DNA of 64,000 nt from an uncultured Lachnospiraceae bacterium. Its GTDB lineage: Bacteria > Bacillota > Clostridia > Lachnospirales > Lachnospiraceae. Under the pieces are notes generated by a model. It did no database searches. It saw only the letters and a list, made by a program, of their open reading frames with translations, and was not told the DNA's origin. Every line of letters starts with the position of its first letter. Within the stretch, counting starts at the first letter, position 1. Of this stretch, positions 8,083 to 15,567 are shown in pieces. The translations under genes were made by a program, and so were the position numbers. Location: the NCBI GenBank assembly GCA_934351925.1, contig CAKRJT010000006.1, forward strand, positions 62,001-126,000. Direction: 5' to 3'.

Positions 8083-8651
8083 TATATATTGAACTTTTTC
8101 TGAATTTTCTTGTTATCGGTGCGGTTTCCTTTGGCGGTGGCTACGGCATGATTTCGCTTGTCAGAGAGACGGTCTTGTCAAGGGGGTGGCTTACCGAGAG
8201 CGAATTTATGAGCTTTATTGCCGTATCGGAGTCAACGCCGGGACCGCTCGCGGTGAATATGGCGACCTTTATCGGTTCTTCGCAGGGGGGAATGTTAGGT
8301 GCGTTTATGGCAACTCTCGGAGTTGTGCTGCCGTCATTTGTCATAATACTAATCATTGCTGCCGTGCTGAAAAATCTCCTGAAATATGCAGGCGTGAATG
8401 CGGTTCTGTCCGGAATACGGCCATGTATAGTTGCCATGATAATTGCGACGGCAATCAGCATGGGGCTTAACACTCTGCTTGGTTTTGCGGATTACACAAG
8501 CAGCATAGCGCCTGATTTAAGGTCAATAATAATATTTATAATACTTTTTGCAGTATCTTTTTTGCTGAAAAAAATATGGAAAAAGAAGCTCTCGCCGATT
8601 CTCATGATAGTGCTCTCGGCTGTGCTCGGGATAGTGTTCTGGGGCTTTTGA
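8079..8651 (+). CDS. CHR-domain transporter (chromate transporter family), second half-size subunit
   Basis: 190 residues from the ATG at 8079, which follows GGAGG at the end of the repeat. It is paralogous to the previous gene: FLVIGAVSFGGGYGMISLV and IAVSESTPGPLAVNMATFIG match its signatures, and it has about six membrane segments. With the upstream subunit it should form a membrane transporter of the CHR family; the substrate is not shown by the sequence. No clear terminator follows; the next recognisable sequence is an Rpn remnant. Confidence 0.88.
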   Translation: MIYIELFLNFLVIGAVSFGGGYGMISLVRETVLSRGWLTESEFMSFIAVSESTPGPLAVNMATFIGSSQGGMLGAFMATLGVVLPSFVIILIIAAVLKNLLKYAGVNAVLSGIRPCIVAMIIATAISMGLNTLLGFADYTSSIAPDLRSIIIFIILFAVSFLLKKIWKKKLSPILMIVLSAVLGIVFWGF

Positions 8652-8654
8652 GAA

Positions 8655-9074
8655 AATCCTTAAAAATTCTGTCAAAAATGGCATATTGGGACAAGCTTTC
8701 CCGTGCACGATGAGAGATATGAGCTCCACCGCCTGATAGGGGCACTTCTGTCAAGCAGTATAGAGCTCAACGAGAAGCTCGAGATAATGGAAAGGGAATA
8801 TAATCTTCCTGTTAACAGTGATTTCAGAAGGGATGTGAATGTTATGTGTAATCTTAGTGAAGGCATTGAGGAAAAGGCAGCAGAGAAAGCGACAAAAATT
8901 GCAACAGAGAGAGTAACTAGAGAAACAAATGAAAAAGTAATCAACAACATGCACAAAAAAGGTTACACAACCGCACAGATAGCTGAGATTGTTGAGGTGA
9001 GTGAGTCGGAGGTTGAGGCGGTTATAAAGGAAAAATTGCACAATACCGACATCAGTGGTCTTAAACCGGAATGA
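8655..9074 (+). pseudogene. Remnant of an Rpn-type PD-(D/E)XK nuclease/transposase gene (C-terminal part)
   Basis: The readable part from 8703 has 123 codons and no good ribosome binding site. It matches only the C-terminal third of Rpn (recombination-promoting nuclease, DUF4351-type) proteins: a NVMCNLSEGIEEKA segment, a charged helix, then NNMHKKGYTTAQIAEIVEVS, the terminal helix-turn-helix-like motif. Just upstream, another frame reads SKMAYWDKLSRAR, which continues the family pattern and joins by a frameshift near 8710. The nuclease domain is gone. It is a decayed copy and should not be functional. Confidence 0.7.
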
Positions 9075-9108
9075 TGTTGAGGTCAAATAGGTTTATTTAG
9101 GTTTATAA
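9072..9108. repeat. TTGAGGTCAAA-type intergenic repeat (half copy)
   Basis: It begins with GATGTTGAGGTCAAATAGG directly at the stop codon of the Rpn remnant. The opening is shared with the copy at 10064, but the second arm is degenerate. Confidence 0.55.
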
Positions 9109-9169
9109 TGTATAACGGAATATATTTATGCATATTGGTTACGTTGTACGAAGAAAAGCTAATATATTT

Positions 9170-9222
9170 CCCCCTCTTTATCGGACAGGAATATGTCCGG
9201 TTAAAGAGGGGGATTTTGTTTT
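9170..9222 (+). terminator. Strong terminator before the LytTR operon
   Basis: CCCCCTCTTTA (9170-9180) pairs with TAAAGAGGGGG (9202-9212), with an inner CGGACA/TGTCCG stem, followed by ATTTTGTTTT. It separates the CHR transporter region from the regulator. Confidence 0.85.
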
Positions 9223-9367
9223 AAAAGGGTGGAGATTTTACGCGGATAGTTGTATTATAGAGTAATAGGTTTTAGAGTAATGAGATTTAGCGTAAAGAGT
9301 GCTTGCTGGGTTGAAGAACCGGGAAAGTGCGGGTTCAGGCTATGAGAGCAGATAGGGTGGGCGAAGA

Positions 9368-10063
9368 ATGAATTATAATATAGCAGTCTGCGATGACAGT
9401 GCAGCGGACAGAAAATATATATCTGACATGGTCGATGAGTGGGCGGCGGGAAAAGGGTGCGATGTACGGACGATGGCGTTTGAGTCGGCGGAGAGCTTCA
9501 TGTTCTGTTACGACGATAAAAAAGACTATGATATACTGCTGCTTGACATAGAGATGGGCGGCATGGACGGCGTTGCCATGGCAAAGAGGCTGCGCGAGCA
9601 GGACGACAATGTCCAGATTGTGTTCATAACGGGATATTCCGACTATATTGCGGAGGGCTACGAGGTGGCGGCGCTCCATTATCTTATGAAGCCAGTGAAG
9701 AAGGAAAAACTCTTTTCGTTGCTTGACCGTGCGGTCGAAAAGCTGTCTAAGAATGAAAGGATGATAAATATGGAGCTTGGTGGGGAGCTGGTCCGAATAC
9801 CGATATATCAGATAAGATATGCCGATGTTATGGGAAATTATGTGACGGTTCATGCAGCACAGGACTACACATTTAAGATGACGCTGGGAGATTTGCAGAA
9901 GGAGCTCGACGAGCGTTTTTACCGCGTGGGCCGTTCCTGCATTGTAAATCTCACGCAGATAATCCGCGTGACCAAGACGCAGATAAGGCTTGTGGACGGT
10001 GCCGAGATACCGCTGCCGAGAGGAGCGTTTGAGGCGGTGAACAGGGCGATAATAAACTTATAG
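9368..10063 (+). CDS. LytTR-family response regulator
   Basis: The protein has 231 residues. The receiver domain (1-120) has the acidic pair CDD at 8-10, the phosphoacceptor Asp60 in LLLDIEMGGMDG and the conserved Lys in LMKPVKKEKL. The C-terminal LytTR DNA-binding domain (about 130-231) includes RYADVMGNYVTVH and RSCIVNLTQI. Such regulators (AgrA, ComE, VirR types) bind direct repeats and often control peptide signalling or export. A GHKL histidine kinase gene follows 120 bp downstream, and ABC exporter genes follow that, so the exporters are likely targets (inferred). Confidence 0.93.
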   Translation: MNYNIAVCDDSAADRKYISDMVDEWAAGKGCDVRTMAFESAESFMFCYDDKKDYDILLLDIEMGGMDGVAMAKRLREQDDNVQIVFITGYSDYIAEGYEVAALHYLMKPVKKEKLFSLLDRAVEKLSKNERMINMELGGELVRIPIYQIRYADVMGNYVTVHAAQDYTFKMTLGDLQKELDERFYRVGRSCIVNLTQIIRVTKTQIRLVDGAEIPLPRGAFEAVNRAIINL

Positions 10064-10094
10064 AATGATGTTGAGGTCAAAAGGTATTTTGACA
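10064..10094. repeat. TTGAGGTCAAAAGG-type intergenic palindrome
   Basis: GAGGTCAAAA, GGTA and TTTTGAC form an inverted repeat starting right at the stop codon of the regulator gene. Same family as 6999, 9072 and 54007. Confidence 0.65.
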
Positions 10095-10140
10095 TTTAAT
10101 TTTAGTAACAAAGCTGCCGTATTTGTGCGGCTTGTGGCGT

Positions 10141-10160
10141 CTTATATACGCTTATATAAG
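10141..10160. promoter_or_regulatory. Inverted repeat upstream of the sensor kinase gene
   Basis: CTTATATA and TATATAAG are separated by 4 bp, ending 23 bp before the kinase start. It could be a regulator site or part of an AT-rich promoter; the sequence does not decide. Confidence 0.3.
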
Positions 10161-10183
10161 TACATTTGTGAAAGGAACAGATT

Positions 10184-10846
10184 ATGTCATTTTTTTCAAA
10201 GAGAATAGATAGGCAGCTCGCCGCGTACCAGCGGGAGCTTATTGAGACGCACTACCGCGAGGTGGATAATATGTATCGTCAGATACGCGGGTGGAGGCAT
10301 GACTACCGCAACCATATACAGACCATGAAGGCGTATGCGGCGTTGGGGGATTTGGAGGCGGTAAAAAAATACCTTGATTTATTAGATGATGATTTAACAA
10401 CGGTTGACACGGTGATAAAGACGGGAAATCCGATGACGGACGCAATACTCAATTCCAAAATTTCCCTTGCAAAGTCCAAGGACATCAACGTCGTGGCTGA
10501 TGCACATATCCCGCTTAAATTAAAGACCTCGGAGATTGACCTGTGCTGTATTATAGGAAATCTTTTTGACAATGCAATTGATGCGAGCATGAAGCTTCCG
10601 AAGGAACAGAGGGTGATAAGGGTGTATATGGATATGAAGAATACGCAGCTATACATCTCTTTTACGAATTTCACAGCGGGAAAGAAGCTTAAGAAGGACG
10701 GAAGGCTGTTCCACAGCACGAAGGGAGACGGGCATGGCTTCGGGCTTGTGAGAATAGATGCCATAGTCGACAGGCTTGACGGGTACCTAAGCCGCAACAG
10801 TGAGGACGGCGCGTTCACTACGGAAATACTCCTGCCGCAGATATGA
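10184..10846 (+). CDS. Soluble GHKL sensor histidine kinase (LytTR partner)
   Basis: The protein has 220 residues and an ATG behind GAAAGGA. The N-terminal dimerisation helix carries the AgrC/Spo0B-like phosphoacceptor motif WRHDYRNHIQ (His at about 45). The ATPase domain (about 110-220) shows the N box LCCIIGNLFDNAIDAS and a G-rich lid GDGHGFGLVRIDAIV. No membrane segment or sensor domain is present, which is short for this family: AgrC-type kinases usually have five to seven membrane segments ahead of the kinase core. It may receive its signal from a cytosolic partner or be a minimal kinase. It pairs with the LytTR regulator upstream. Confidence 0.87.
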   Translation: MSFFSKRIDRQLAAYQRELIETHYREVDNMYRQIRGWRHDYRNHIQTMKAYAALGDLEAVKKYLDLLDDDLTTVDTVIKTGNPMTDAILNSKISLAKSKDINVVADAHIPLKLKTSEIDLCCIIGNLFDNAIDASMKLPKEQRVIRVYMDMKNTQLYISFTNFTAGKKLKKDGRLFHSTKGDGHGFGLVRIDAIVDRLDGYLSRNSEDGAFTTEILLPQI

Positions 10847-10909
10847 GAACCACAGAAAGCGCCACATTTATCATCACTATCTGCAATTCATCACCCGTAA
10901 CTTACAATT

Positions 10910-10940
10910 CGTCCCCGAAATAACGCGGGGACGTTTTTTT
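10910..10940 (+). terminator. Terminator after the two-component pair
   Basis: CGTCCCCG (10910-10917) pairs with CGGGGACG (10926-10933) around an AAATAACG loop, followed by seven T. It lies 64 bp after the kinase stop. Confidence 0.88.
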
Positions 10941-10990
10941 ATGGTATAAAATAAGCCATAAGAAATTTCTGCGAAAAATTAAAAGAGAGG

Positions 10991-12853
10991 TTGGTGAAGA
11001 ATTTGCCGGAAAACAATAAAAGCGGGAGCGCAAAAAAGATAAAACCCAAGTACAACATGTTTCAAAATTCATGCTACATGATAAAGATTGCGTGGCAGGC
11101 AAAGGAGAAGAAGGTCATAGTGCTGTGCCTACTGTCAGCCGTGCTTGCGCTGATTACAAATCTTATAAATCTATATATACCACCTGTAATATTAGGTGCG
11201 GTGGAGAAAAAGGTGGGGGCCGGGGAGCTTATTTTTATTGTAGCGGCGTTTACGCTTGGAATTATGCTCTTCTTTGCGGCAACGGCATACGCTGATACTA
11301 ATATAGTGTATGGAAAGGTGACATTGCGGAGTGAGATGCTTGCGATGATTAACAGAAAGGCGGCGACGACATCATATTCAAACGTGGTGGATGACCGATT
11401 TAGGAAGGACTTTGACAGGGCATGTCTGAGTGTGGCGAGCAAGCGCTCGTCGACGGAGGAGATATGGGATACGCTCGGCAGTCTGCTGACGGATATTGCA
11501 GGCTTTGTGATATATTTGAAGCTCCTGTCAAATGTACAGCCGATGCTGTTTGTGGTGGTGCTTGTGACAGGCGTGATAAGCTATTTTGCCGCAAATTATG
11601 CGAACAGCTTTGAGTATAAACATAAGGACGAGACGGCGGAGTATAAAAACCATATAGATTATATTTTAAAAACCGAGGACGAGCTTGGGGCGGCGAAGGA
11701 TATCAGGATTTTCGGGCTGCGCGGCTGGCTTGAGGAATTGTATGCAAAGGTTATGAAAGCCTATATGGCATTTAACGGCAAGGTTCAGAATGTACATATG
11801 ATGGTAGCGCTACTTGATGTTATTCTCACATTTATGCGTAACGGGATAGCATATATGTACCTCATAATGATGGTTTTAAACGGGAAAATAGATGTTGCGA
11901 GGTTCCTTCTGCTGTTTACGGCGGTGGGCGGTTTTGCACAGTGGGTTACGGGAATTTTGAAGGAATTTAACAATCTTCACAGACAGTCAATCGACATATC
12001 AATGACGCGGGAATTTCTTGAGTACGATGAACCCTTTAAATTTGCTGAAGGGGAGCCTTTGAGCGCTGAAAGGGACAAGGAATACGAAATACGGCTTGAA
12101 AATGTATCCTTCAGATATCCCGGTGCCGACAAGGATACGCTTGCCGGCATAAATCTCACACTACATTCAGGCGAGAAGCTCGCGGTTGTGGGACTTAACG
12201 GTGCAGGAAAGACGACGCTTGTAAAGCTTATCTGTGGATTTTTAAATCCGACAAGGGGAAGTGTTTTTCTCAACGGAAAGGATATCCGGGATTTTAACAG
12301 AGCTGATTATTACACAATGTTTTCGGCTGTGTTTCAGGATTTCTCGCTGCTTCCGGGCACAATCGCGATGAATATTGCACAGACGGACGAGAACATTGAC
12401 CTGCCAAGGGTAAGAAAATGTGCCGCGGAGGCTGGAATTGGGGAGAAGATAGAGACATTGGCAGACGGATACAATACATATCTTGACAGGCAGGTTTACA
12501 AGGACGCGGTGATGCTTTCGGGTGGTGAGACACAAAGCCTTATGCTTGCGAGGGCATTGTACAAGGACGCACCGTTTGTCGTGCTCGATGAGCCCACGGC
12601 GGCGCTTGACCCGATTGCGGAGTCAAAGCTGTATCAGAAATACAGTGAACTTACCAAGGGAAAAGGCTCCGTGTATATTTCACACAGACTTGTCTCGACA
12701 AGGTTTTGCGACAGAATAATAATGCTTGGCAATGGCGGAATTATTGAGAAGGGTACACATGCACAACTGTTAAACAACAATGGGGAGTACGCTAAGCTGT
12801 ACGGGATACAGAGCAAATATTACAAGGAGGGGGAGAACGATGACGAAGAATAA
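10991..12853 (+). CDS. ABC exporter, transmembrane-ATPase half transporter 1
   Basis: About 620 residues: a six-helix type membrane domain (about 35-340) and an ATPase domain (about 370-600). The ATPase has Walker A GLNGAGKTTL, signature LSGGETQSL, Walker B FVVLDEPTAALDP and the switch His in YISHRL. The start is uncertain: AGAGAGG (10984-10990) is followed by TTG at 10991, GTG at 10994 and TTG at 11003, and there is no ATG in a good position. The next gene encodes a second half transporter and overlaps this one by 14 bp, so the two probably form a heterodimeric exporter. The cargo is unknown; a peptide is plausible given the LytTR system upstream. Confidence 0.9.
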   Translation: MVKNLPENNKSGSAKKIKPKYNMFQNSCYMIKIAWQAKEKKVIVLCLLSAVLALITNLINLYIPPVILGAVEKKVGAGELIFIVAAFTLGIMLFFAATAYADTNIVYGKVTLRSEMLAMINRKAATTSYSNVVDDRFRKDFDRACLSVASKRSSTEEIWDTLGSLLTDIAGFVIYLKLLSNVQPMLFVVVLVTGVISYFAANYANSFEYKHKDETAEYKNHIDYILKTEDELGAAKDIRIFGLRGWLEELYAKVMKAYMAFNGKVQNVHMMVALLDVILTFMRNGIAYMYLIMMVLNGKIDVARFLLLFTAVGGFAQWVTGILKEFNNLHRQSIDISMTREFLEYDEPFKFAEGEPLSAERDKEYEIRLENVSFRYPGADKDTLAGINLTLHSGEKLAVVGLNGAGKTTLVKLICGFLNPTRGSVFLNGKDIRDFNRADYYTMFSAVFQDFSLLPGTIAMNIAQTDENIDLPRVRKCAAEAGIGEKIETLADGYNTYLDRQVYKDAVMLSGGETQSLMLARALYKDAPFVVLDEPTAALDPIAESKLYQKYSELTKGKGSVYISHRLVSTRFCDRIIMLGNGGIIEKGTHAQLLNNNGEYAKLYGIQSKYYKEGENDDEE

Positions 12854-14711
12854 GGATAAGCCCTCGTGGCTTGAGACGATAAAGCTTACAAACAGGGCAT
12901 TCAGGATATATTATGAAAACAGTCCGGTGCAGACGATTGTATATATGATAAGCATGGCGTGGGACGCACTCACCCCTTATATCGGAATATATTTGTCCGC
13001 ATGTATAATCAATGAGCTCACCAACGGAAGAAATCCACAGAGACTTAAAGCGCTGGTGCTCATCACGCTTTTATCGGCTACGGTGATTGGCTTGGGCTCG
13101 GCATTTCTTGGAAAAATAAGAAATGTTTACAATAAACCGTCCTGGTTTTATCTGGAGCATATTTATGCGAAGAAAATGCTGGACATGGATTTTGACAAAT
13201 TTGATGATATAAAGACGTCGGAGCTTCGTCAGACAATAAGACAGTACCAGAGCATGGGCTGGGGAATACTGCCTTCGCTCAACATATACGGAGGCTTGTG
13301 CAAGCAGTGTTTTACATTCTTTGGAGGAATTACCCTCACGACATCACTTTTCTCAAGCCATGTGCCGCAGAATGCCGGGACATACAGGCTGCTTGACAAT
13401 CCTATGGTTGTGTTCACGGTGATACTGCTGCTGATAGCGATAACCTATGTGTCGCCTGTCCTTTTAAACAAATCACAGGAATATTTTACGAATGGCAAGG
13501 ACGATTTAGCTCTCGGAAACAATGAGTTTCGTTTCTGGGGATTTCTCGGCGGCAGGAGCGATGTCGCAATGGACGTGAGAATTTACAGTCAGGATAAGCT
13601 GTGCGATAAATTCTGTCTGAGCAAGGAGGCACCCTTCCACTCAAAAAGCAGGATTGCAAGGCTCGGCTGGGGGAGGCAGGGGCTTTTGAAGGCGGCGTCC
13701 GCGGCGGTATCCAAGATATTTACGGGCGTTATATATGTGTTTGTATGTCTCAAGGCACTTGCCGGAGCCTTTGGCATAGGCGCAGTCACACAGTATATAG
13801 CATCGATACAAAAGACGGCAGATGGCGTCTCAAGCATTGTGGAGCTTCTCGGTTATATGAGAAATAATGCTGCTGTTCTAAAGAGTGTGTTTGAATTTCT
13901 TGACCTGCCAAACGTCATGTATCAGGGGAGTCTGACTGTTGAAAAAAGAAGGGACAGAAACTATGAGGTTGAATTCAGGAATGTATCGTTCAAATATCCG
14001 GGAAGAGACAACTATTCATTAAAGAATGTAAACATGAAGTTTGAGGTCGGAAAGCGCATCGCCGTCGTAGGCATGAACGGAAGCGGAAAGACCACATTTA
14101 TAAAGCTTCTCTGCCGTCTGTACGACCCGACCGAGGGTGAGATACTTTTAAACGGAATAGATATCCGCAAGTACAATTATGAGGAGTACATGAATATATT
14201 TTCCGTGGTATTTCAGGATTTCAAGCTCCTTGCCCTGAAGCTCGGTGAGAATGTCGCGTCCGGAGCGGTTTACGATGAGGAGCGGGTTATGAGATGCCTC
14301 AGGGAGGCGGGATTTGAGGATAATCTGAGTAAAATGCCGCAGGGACTTGAGACATATCTATACACTGACTACGGAGAGGACGGAGTGAATGTGTCGGGCG
14401 GTGAGGCGCAGAAGATAGCTATAGCAAGGGCACTCTACAAGGACGCACCGTTCATTATTCTTGACGAGCCGACAGCGGCGCTTGACCCGGTGACTGAGGC
14501 TGAGATTTATTCTAAATTCAATGACATAGTCGGGGACAAGACTGCAATCTACATCAGCCATCGCCTCTCCTTGTGCAAATTCTGCGATGAGATACTTGTG
14601 TTTAACGAGGGCGCAGTAATACAGCAGGGAACGCATGAAAAACTGGTAGCGGACGAGAGCGGAAAATACTATGAGCTGTGGCATGCACAGGCGCAGTATT
14701 ACACGGCGTAG
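12840..14711 (+). CDS. ABC exporter, transmembrane-ATPase half transporter 2
   Basis: 623 residues from the ATG at 12840, which lies after AAGGAGGGGGAG and overlaps the end of the previous gene. The membrane domain (about 25-330) is followed by an ATPase domain with Walker A GMNGSGKTTF, signature VSGGEAQKI, Walker B FIILDEPTAALDP and the switch His in ISHRLSL. Both partners keep the Glu after Walker B, so both ATP sites look catalytic, unlike many heterodimeric exporters with one dead site. It is the last gene of this transcript; palindromes and a new gene start follow. Confidence 0.9.
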   Translation: MTKNKDKPSWLETIKLTNRAFRIYYENSPVQTIVYMISMAWDALTPYIGIYLSACIINELTNGRNPQRLKALVLITLLSATVIGLGSAFLGKIRNVYNKPSWFYLEHIYAKKMLDMDFDKFDDIKTSELRQTIRQYQSMGWGILPSLNIYGGLCKQCFTFFGGITLTTSLFSSHVPQNAGTYRLLDNPMVVFTVILLLIAITYVSPVLLNKSQEYFTNGKDDLALGNNEFRFWGFLGGRSDVAMDVRIYSQDKLCDKFCLSKEAPFHSKSRIARLGWGRQGLLKAASAAVSKIFTGVIYVFVCLKALAGAFGIGAVTQYIASIQKTADGVSSIVELLGYMRNNAAVLKSVFEFLDLPNVMYQGSLTVEKRRDRNYEVEFRNVSFKYPGRDNYSLKNVNMKFEVGKRIAVVGMNGSGKTTFIKLLCRLYDPTEGEILLNGIDIRKYNYEEYMNIFSVVFQDFKLLALKLGENVASGAVYDEERVMRCLREAGFEDNLSKMPQGLETYLYTDYGEDGVNVSGGEAQKIAIARALYKDAPFIILDEPTAALDPVTEAEIYSKFNDIVGDKTAIYISHRLSLCKFCDEILVFNEGAVIQQGTHEKLVADESGKYYELWHAQAQYYTA

Positions 14712-14761
14712 AATACGAAAACAGACAGCATTCATGCAATGTTGAACAACATATAAGTTAT

Positions 14762-14835
14762 AACTAATTTTAGTTGCATATTTCTAACTGCGGTGATATA
14801 TTCATATTGAATAGAGTCGTTTATGTAATTACATA
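14762..14835 (+). promoter_or_regulatory. Two palindromes upstream of the ATPase/FtsX exporter genes
   Basis: AACTAATTTTAGTT (14762-14775) and TATGTAATTACATA (14822-14835) are both perfect palindromes, the second ending 27 bp before the GTG start. Such 14-bp palindromes are the usual form of dimeric repressor sites. The first resembles the TTAG-N6-CTAA-like site at 20016. Operator function is inferred. Confidence 0.4.
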
Positions 14836-14862
14836 AATTGTACTGTGAAGGAGGAGATTACT

Positions 14863-15567
14863 GTGGCTAAGATAGTTGAACTTAAAAATGTTACCAAGGT
14901 GTACAAGACAGGGGAGCGTGAATTCCGCGCACTTGACGGAGTCGATTTGAGTATTGAGAAGGGAAAGTTCGTTGTCATACTCGGCCCGTCGGGAGCGGGC
15001 AAATCCACGCTCCTCAATTTAATTGGCGGAATGGATATTCCGACAACAGGACAGGTGATTGTCGACGGCGAGGATATTTCAAAATATAACGAGGACAAAT
15101 TGAGCCGCTACAGAGCGGCGACGGTCGGCTTCATTTTTCAGTTTTATAATATACTGCCGACACTCACGGTGCTTGAGAATGTCGAGCTTGTGAAGGATAT
15201 AGTGAAGAATCCGCTTGATGCACATGAGGCACTTGCGAAGGTGGGACTCACGGAGCATGAGAACAAGTTCCCTAACCAGCTCTCGGGAGGTGAACAGCAG
15301 CGTATCTCAATCGCGAGGGCGGTTGCTAAGAATCCGAAGGTGCTGCTGTGCGATGAGCCGACGGGTGCTCTTGATTCCGCAACCGGAGTTGAGGTATTGA
15401 AGCTTCTCATGGAGCAGTGCAGAAAGGGTGGAAATACGGTTATCATCGTAACACACAACAGCCTTATCGCGGACATAGCCGACACCGTGGTGCGCGTAAA
15501 GAACGGAAAAATCAAATCTGTTGTGGATAACACTTCACCGAAGGCTATCGAGGAGGTGGAGTGGTAA
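14863..15567 (+). CDS. ABC transporter ATP-binding protein (LolD/MacB-type) for an FtsX-like permease
   Basis: 234 residues with a GTG start at 14863, preceded by AAGGAGGAG at ideal spacing; a GTG six codons earlier overlaps that binding site and is rejected. Motifs: Walker A GPSGAGKSTLLN, Q-loop FIFQFYN, signature LSGGEQQRI, Walker B VLLCDEPTGALD and the switch His in VTHN. This subfamily energises mechanotransmission permeases that export antimicrobial peptides or lipoproteins or act in resistance. The permease gene starts within the stop codon of this gene (TAATG), showing translational coupling. Confidence 0.95.
   Translation: MAKIVELKNVTKVYKTGEREFRALDGVDLSIEKGKFVVILGPSGAGKSTLLNLIGGMDIPTTGQVIVDGEDISKYNEDKLSRYRAATVGFIFQFYNILPTLTVLENVELVKDIVKNPLDAHEALAKVGLTEHENKFPNQLSGGEQQRISIARAVAKNPKVLLCDEPTGALDSATGVEVLKLLMEQCRKGGNTVIIVTHNSLIADIADTVVRVKNGKIKSVVDNTSPKAIEEVEW

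Noticed and set aside
10064..10183. Peptide pheromone gene between regulator and kinase
   Set aside because: Only the palindromic repeat and an AT-rich inverted repeat lie here; no frame with a start, binding site and plausible leader was seen.
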